A stretch of DNA of 32,545 bases from Planctomycetota bacterium. GTDB taxonomy: Bacteria; Planctomycetota; Phycisphaerae; Phycisphaerales; SM1A02. Each line of letters opens with the position of its first letter. Positions within the stretch are counted from its first letter, which is position 1. The stretch lies in the NCBI GenBank assembly GCA_022562915.1, contig JADFOJ010000041.1, positions 1 through 32,545 on the forward strand. The letters are read 5' to 3'. Positions 31,807 to 32,545 of this stretch are shown here, piece by piece. The notes below the pieces were generated by a model that worked only from the letters and a program-made list of their open reading frames with translations, ran no database searches and was not told the DNA's origin. Made by a program: the position numbers and the translations under genes.

Positions 31807-32188
31807 CCCGTGAGGGCGATGCTTCTGACCCCCTGACGGCGGACGCGAACGACGCAGGCCCGGCTGCACGGTCGGGCATGTTCAATGGCGGGAACGGCGA
31901 AGACGTACGCACGGAAGTCGGTTGCCGTGAGAGTGGGGCCAGGCGCTTTTGAGAACCACTAGGATCGAGTGTGCGGCGTCCGCGTGTTGAAGCGGTCACA
32001 CGGCATGTCGGAATCGACGAAGGCCGGAGCGAGCGTCTCCGGCTTTTGATTCGCGAGACGACACACTTACGTCGCGCACACGCGACTCGACGAGCAGAAT
32101 CTGAGGGGTCGGAAAAGGGTCACTCGGTGCGCACCGCGACCTCGCCGCGACTGCACCACGCACGCACCGAACCGCGTTCGCGCATAAG
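31807..32188. other. Region without a recognisable gene
   Basis: About 380 bases between the IS right end and the terminator at 32189 show no reading frame with protein-like composition and no known RNA by eye. Codon-position bias is weak. The only clear structure is the hairpin with a T-run at 32023-32047. An unannotated small RNA ending there is possible, but nothing else supports one. Confidence 0.5.
32023..32047 (+). terminator. Terminator-like hairpin in the gene-free stretch
   Basis: GCCGGAG (32023-32029) and CTCCGGC (32037-32043) form a 7-bp stem with a 7-base loop followed by TTTT. It would stop a plus-strand transcript arising in the 200 bases upstream; no such gene is visible. Confidence 0.55.
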
Positions 32189-32225
32189 AAAACCCCGATA
32201 CCGTGTTGGTACCGGGGTCGTTTTT
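32189..32225. terminator. Bidirectional terminator next to the truncated tRNA
   Basis: The stem ACCCCGATACC against GGTACCGGGGT has one mismatch and a 5-6 base loop. It is followed by CGTTTTT on plus and by a four-base T-run on minus. It lies in the right place to end the minus-strand tRNA transcript. Confidence 0.8.
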
Positions 32226-32236
32226 CAGCGTGTCAC

Positions 32237-32277
32237 GCCTTACGAAAGCTCCGCTCTACCAACTGAGCTAGGGTGGC
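32237..32277 (-). tRNA. Truncated tRNA-Thr (anticodon CGU), 5' part only
   Basis: On the minus strand from 32277 the sequence shows an acceptor 5' arm GCCACCC, TA, a D arm GCTC-AGTTGGTA-GAGC, an anticodon 5' stem GAGCT and the loop TTCGTAA with anticodon CGT (threonine). The three bases GGC begin the 3' side of the anticodon stem, where GGCTC would pair fully. The next bases are GTGACACGC, and there is no variable loop, T arm or acceptor 3' arm before the terminator at 32189. The gene is therefore missing its 3' half, about 35 bases, and cannot give a functional tRNA as written. Confidence 0.75.
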
Positions 32278-32337
32278 GGCTTGGGCAGTGATGATAGCGT
32301 CAGGGCCGATTGTCGCCACTCATGGAGGCGGCCCGTT

Positions 32338-32545
32338 CTAATCCCAGTTGGCCAGCAGCGCCAACAGGTCGAGGATGCCGACCGAGCAGTCGCCGTCGAA
32401 GTCTGCCGGGGGCAGCCGGATCAGAACATCAGCGATGCATTCACGGGCACGGCCCGAAGTGCGTCGCCACCTCCGCCGCGTCCTGACCGTTGACCACGCC
32501 ATCGCCGTTGACATCCTCCGGGCAACCGTCGCACGGGCCGAAGTT
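32338..32545 (-). CDS. C-terminus of a dockerin-tagged protein, 5' end outside the window, frameshifted
   Basis: Reading in from the window edge on the minus strand gives FGPCDGCPEDVNGDGVVNGQ followed by DAAEVATHFGPCP and a TGA at the complement of 32441-32443. A one-base shift there continues as ECIADVLIRLPPADFDGDCS and VGILDLLALLANWD, ending in TAG at the complement of 32338-32340. Together these form a normal double tag: the first calcium loop is DVNGDGVVNGQD, the second DFDGDCSVGILD. A single base seems to have been gained near 32443-32450. Alternatively the protein truly ends at the TGA and the second loop is a remnant. The main domain lies outside the window. Confidence 0.65.
   Translation of the reverse strand, partial: TSARATVARRMSTAMAWSTVRTRRRWRRTSGRARECIADVLIRLPPADFDGDCSVGILDLLALLANWD

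Noticed and set aside
32237-32277. tRNA fragment as an integrase attachment site
   Set aside because: Integrating elements usually duplicate the 3' end of a tRNA; here only the 5' part remains, and no integrase gene is in the window.

Overview
The window is high-GC and gene-dense, and most likely comes from a planctomycete, probably a Phycisphaerae-like lineage. The strongest clue is a C-terminal dockerin-like tag on at least three secreted or partial proteins and one gene remnant. The tag pairs an EF-hand-type DxDGDG calcium loop with a GI(T/L)DFLxLLGNWG-like helix, sometimes in two copies separated by a Cys/Pro linker. This tag is typical of that group. Large alpha-2-macroglobulins, long TPR arrays, DinB and SRPBCC proteins and many kinase/phosphatase genes fit the same picture. 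The assignment rests on these protein features, not on a marker gene.

Layout. 1-4.2 kb: end of a TPR protein (frameshifted), a shortened SRPBCC protein, a DinB-like protein, a tandem palindromic repeat, a conserved hypothetical protein converging on a 58-bp palindrome, a HEPN-like protein fused to an Ada-type zinc knuckle, and a remnant of a dockerin-tagged gene cut off by a dispersed palindromic element. 4.2-10.1 kb: one 1976-residue secreted alpha-2-macroglobulin with an intact thioester. 10.2-15.4 kb: a signalling locus of two divergent transcripts. One encodes a vWA protein and a small DUF5684-type membrane protein. The other encodes a two-TM protein, a PP2C-like phosphatase, a membrane-anchored protein kinase and a single-TM protein. 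It recalls the vWA/PP2C/kinase (TerY-P) triads known from comparative genomics and is my best candidate for an unusual system. 15.5-19.8 kb: a secreted trypsin-like protease and a secreted FG-GAP/VCBS protein, both dockerin-tagged, flanking a decayed S10 peptidase gene. 19.9-23.6 kb: an operon of an exported vWA protein, an OmpR-type regulator and a sensor kinase. 23.8-30.2 kb: acetolactate synthase and aldehyde dehydrogenase on the plus strand, then egtD with a two-gene betaine-type ABC transporter on the minus strand. 30.3-31.8 kb: a complete-looking IS4-type element. 31.8-32.5 kb: a stretch without genes, a truncated tRNA-Thr and the end of another dockerin-tagged protein.

Two themes run through the window. 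First, small structured repeats: three copies of an 84-99 bp element whose inverted ends enclose three hairpins (cloverleaf-like), two related long palindromes between convergent genes, four tandem 20-bp palindromic units, and a pair of direct repeats around a hairpin. Second, broken genes: internal deletions in the SRPBCC, S10 and tRNA genes and frameshifts in four coding regions. Either this chromosome segment is decaying or the consensus sequence contains errors. Raw reads would be needed to tell.
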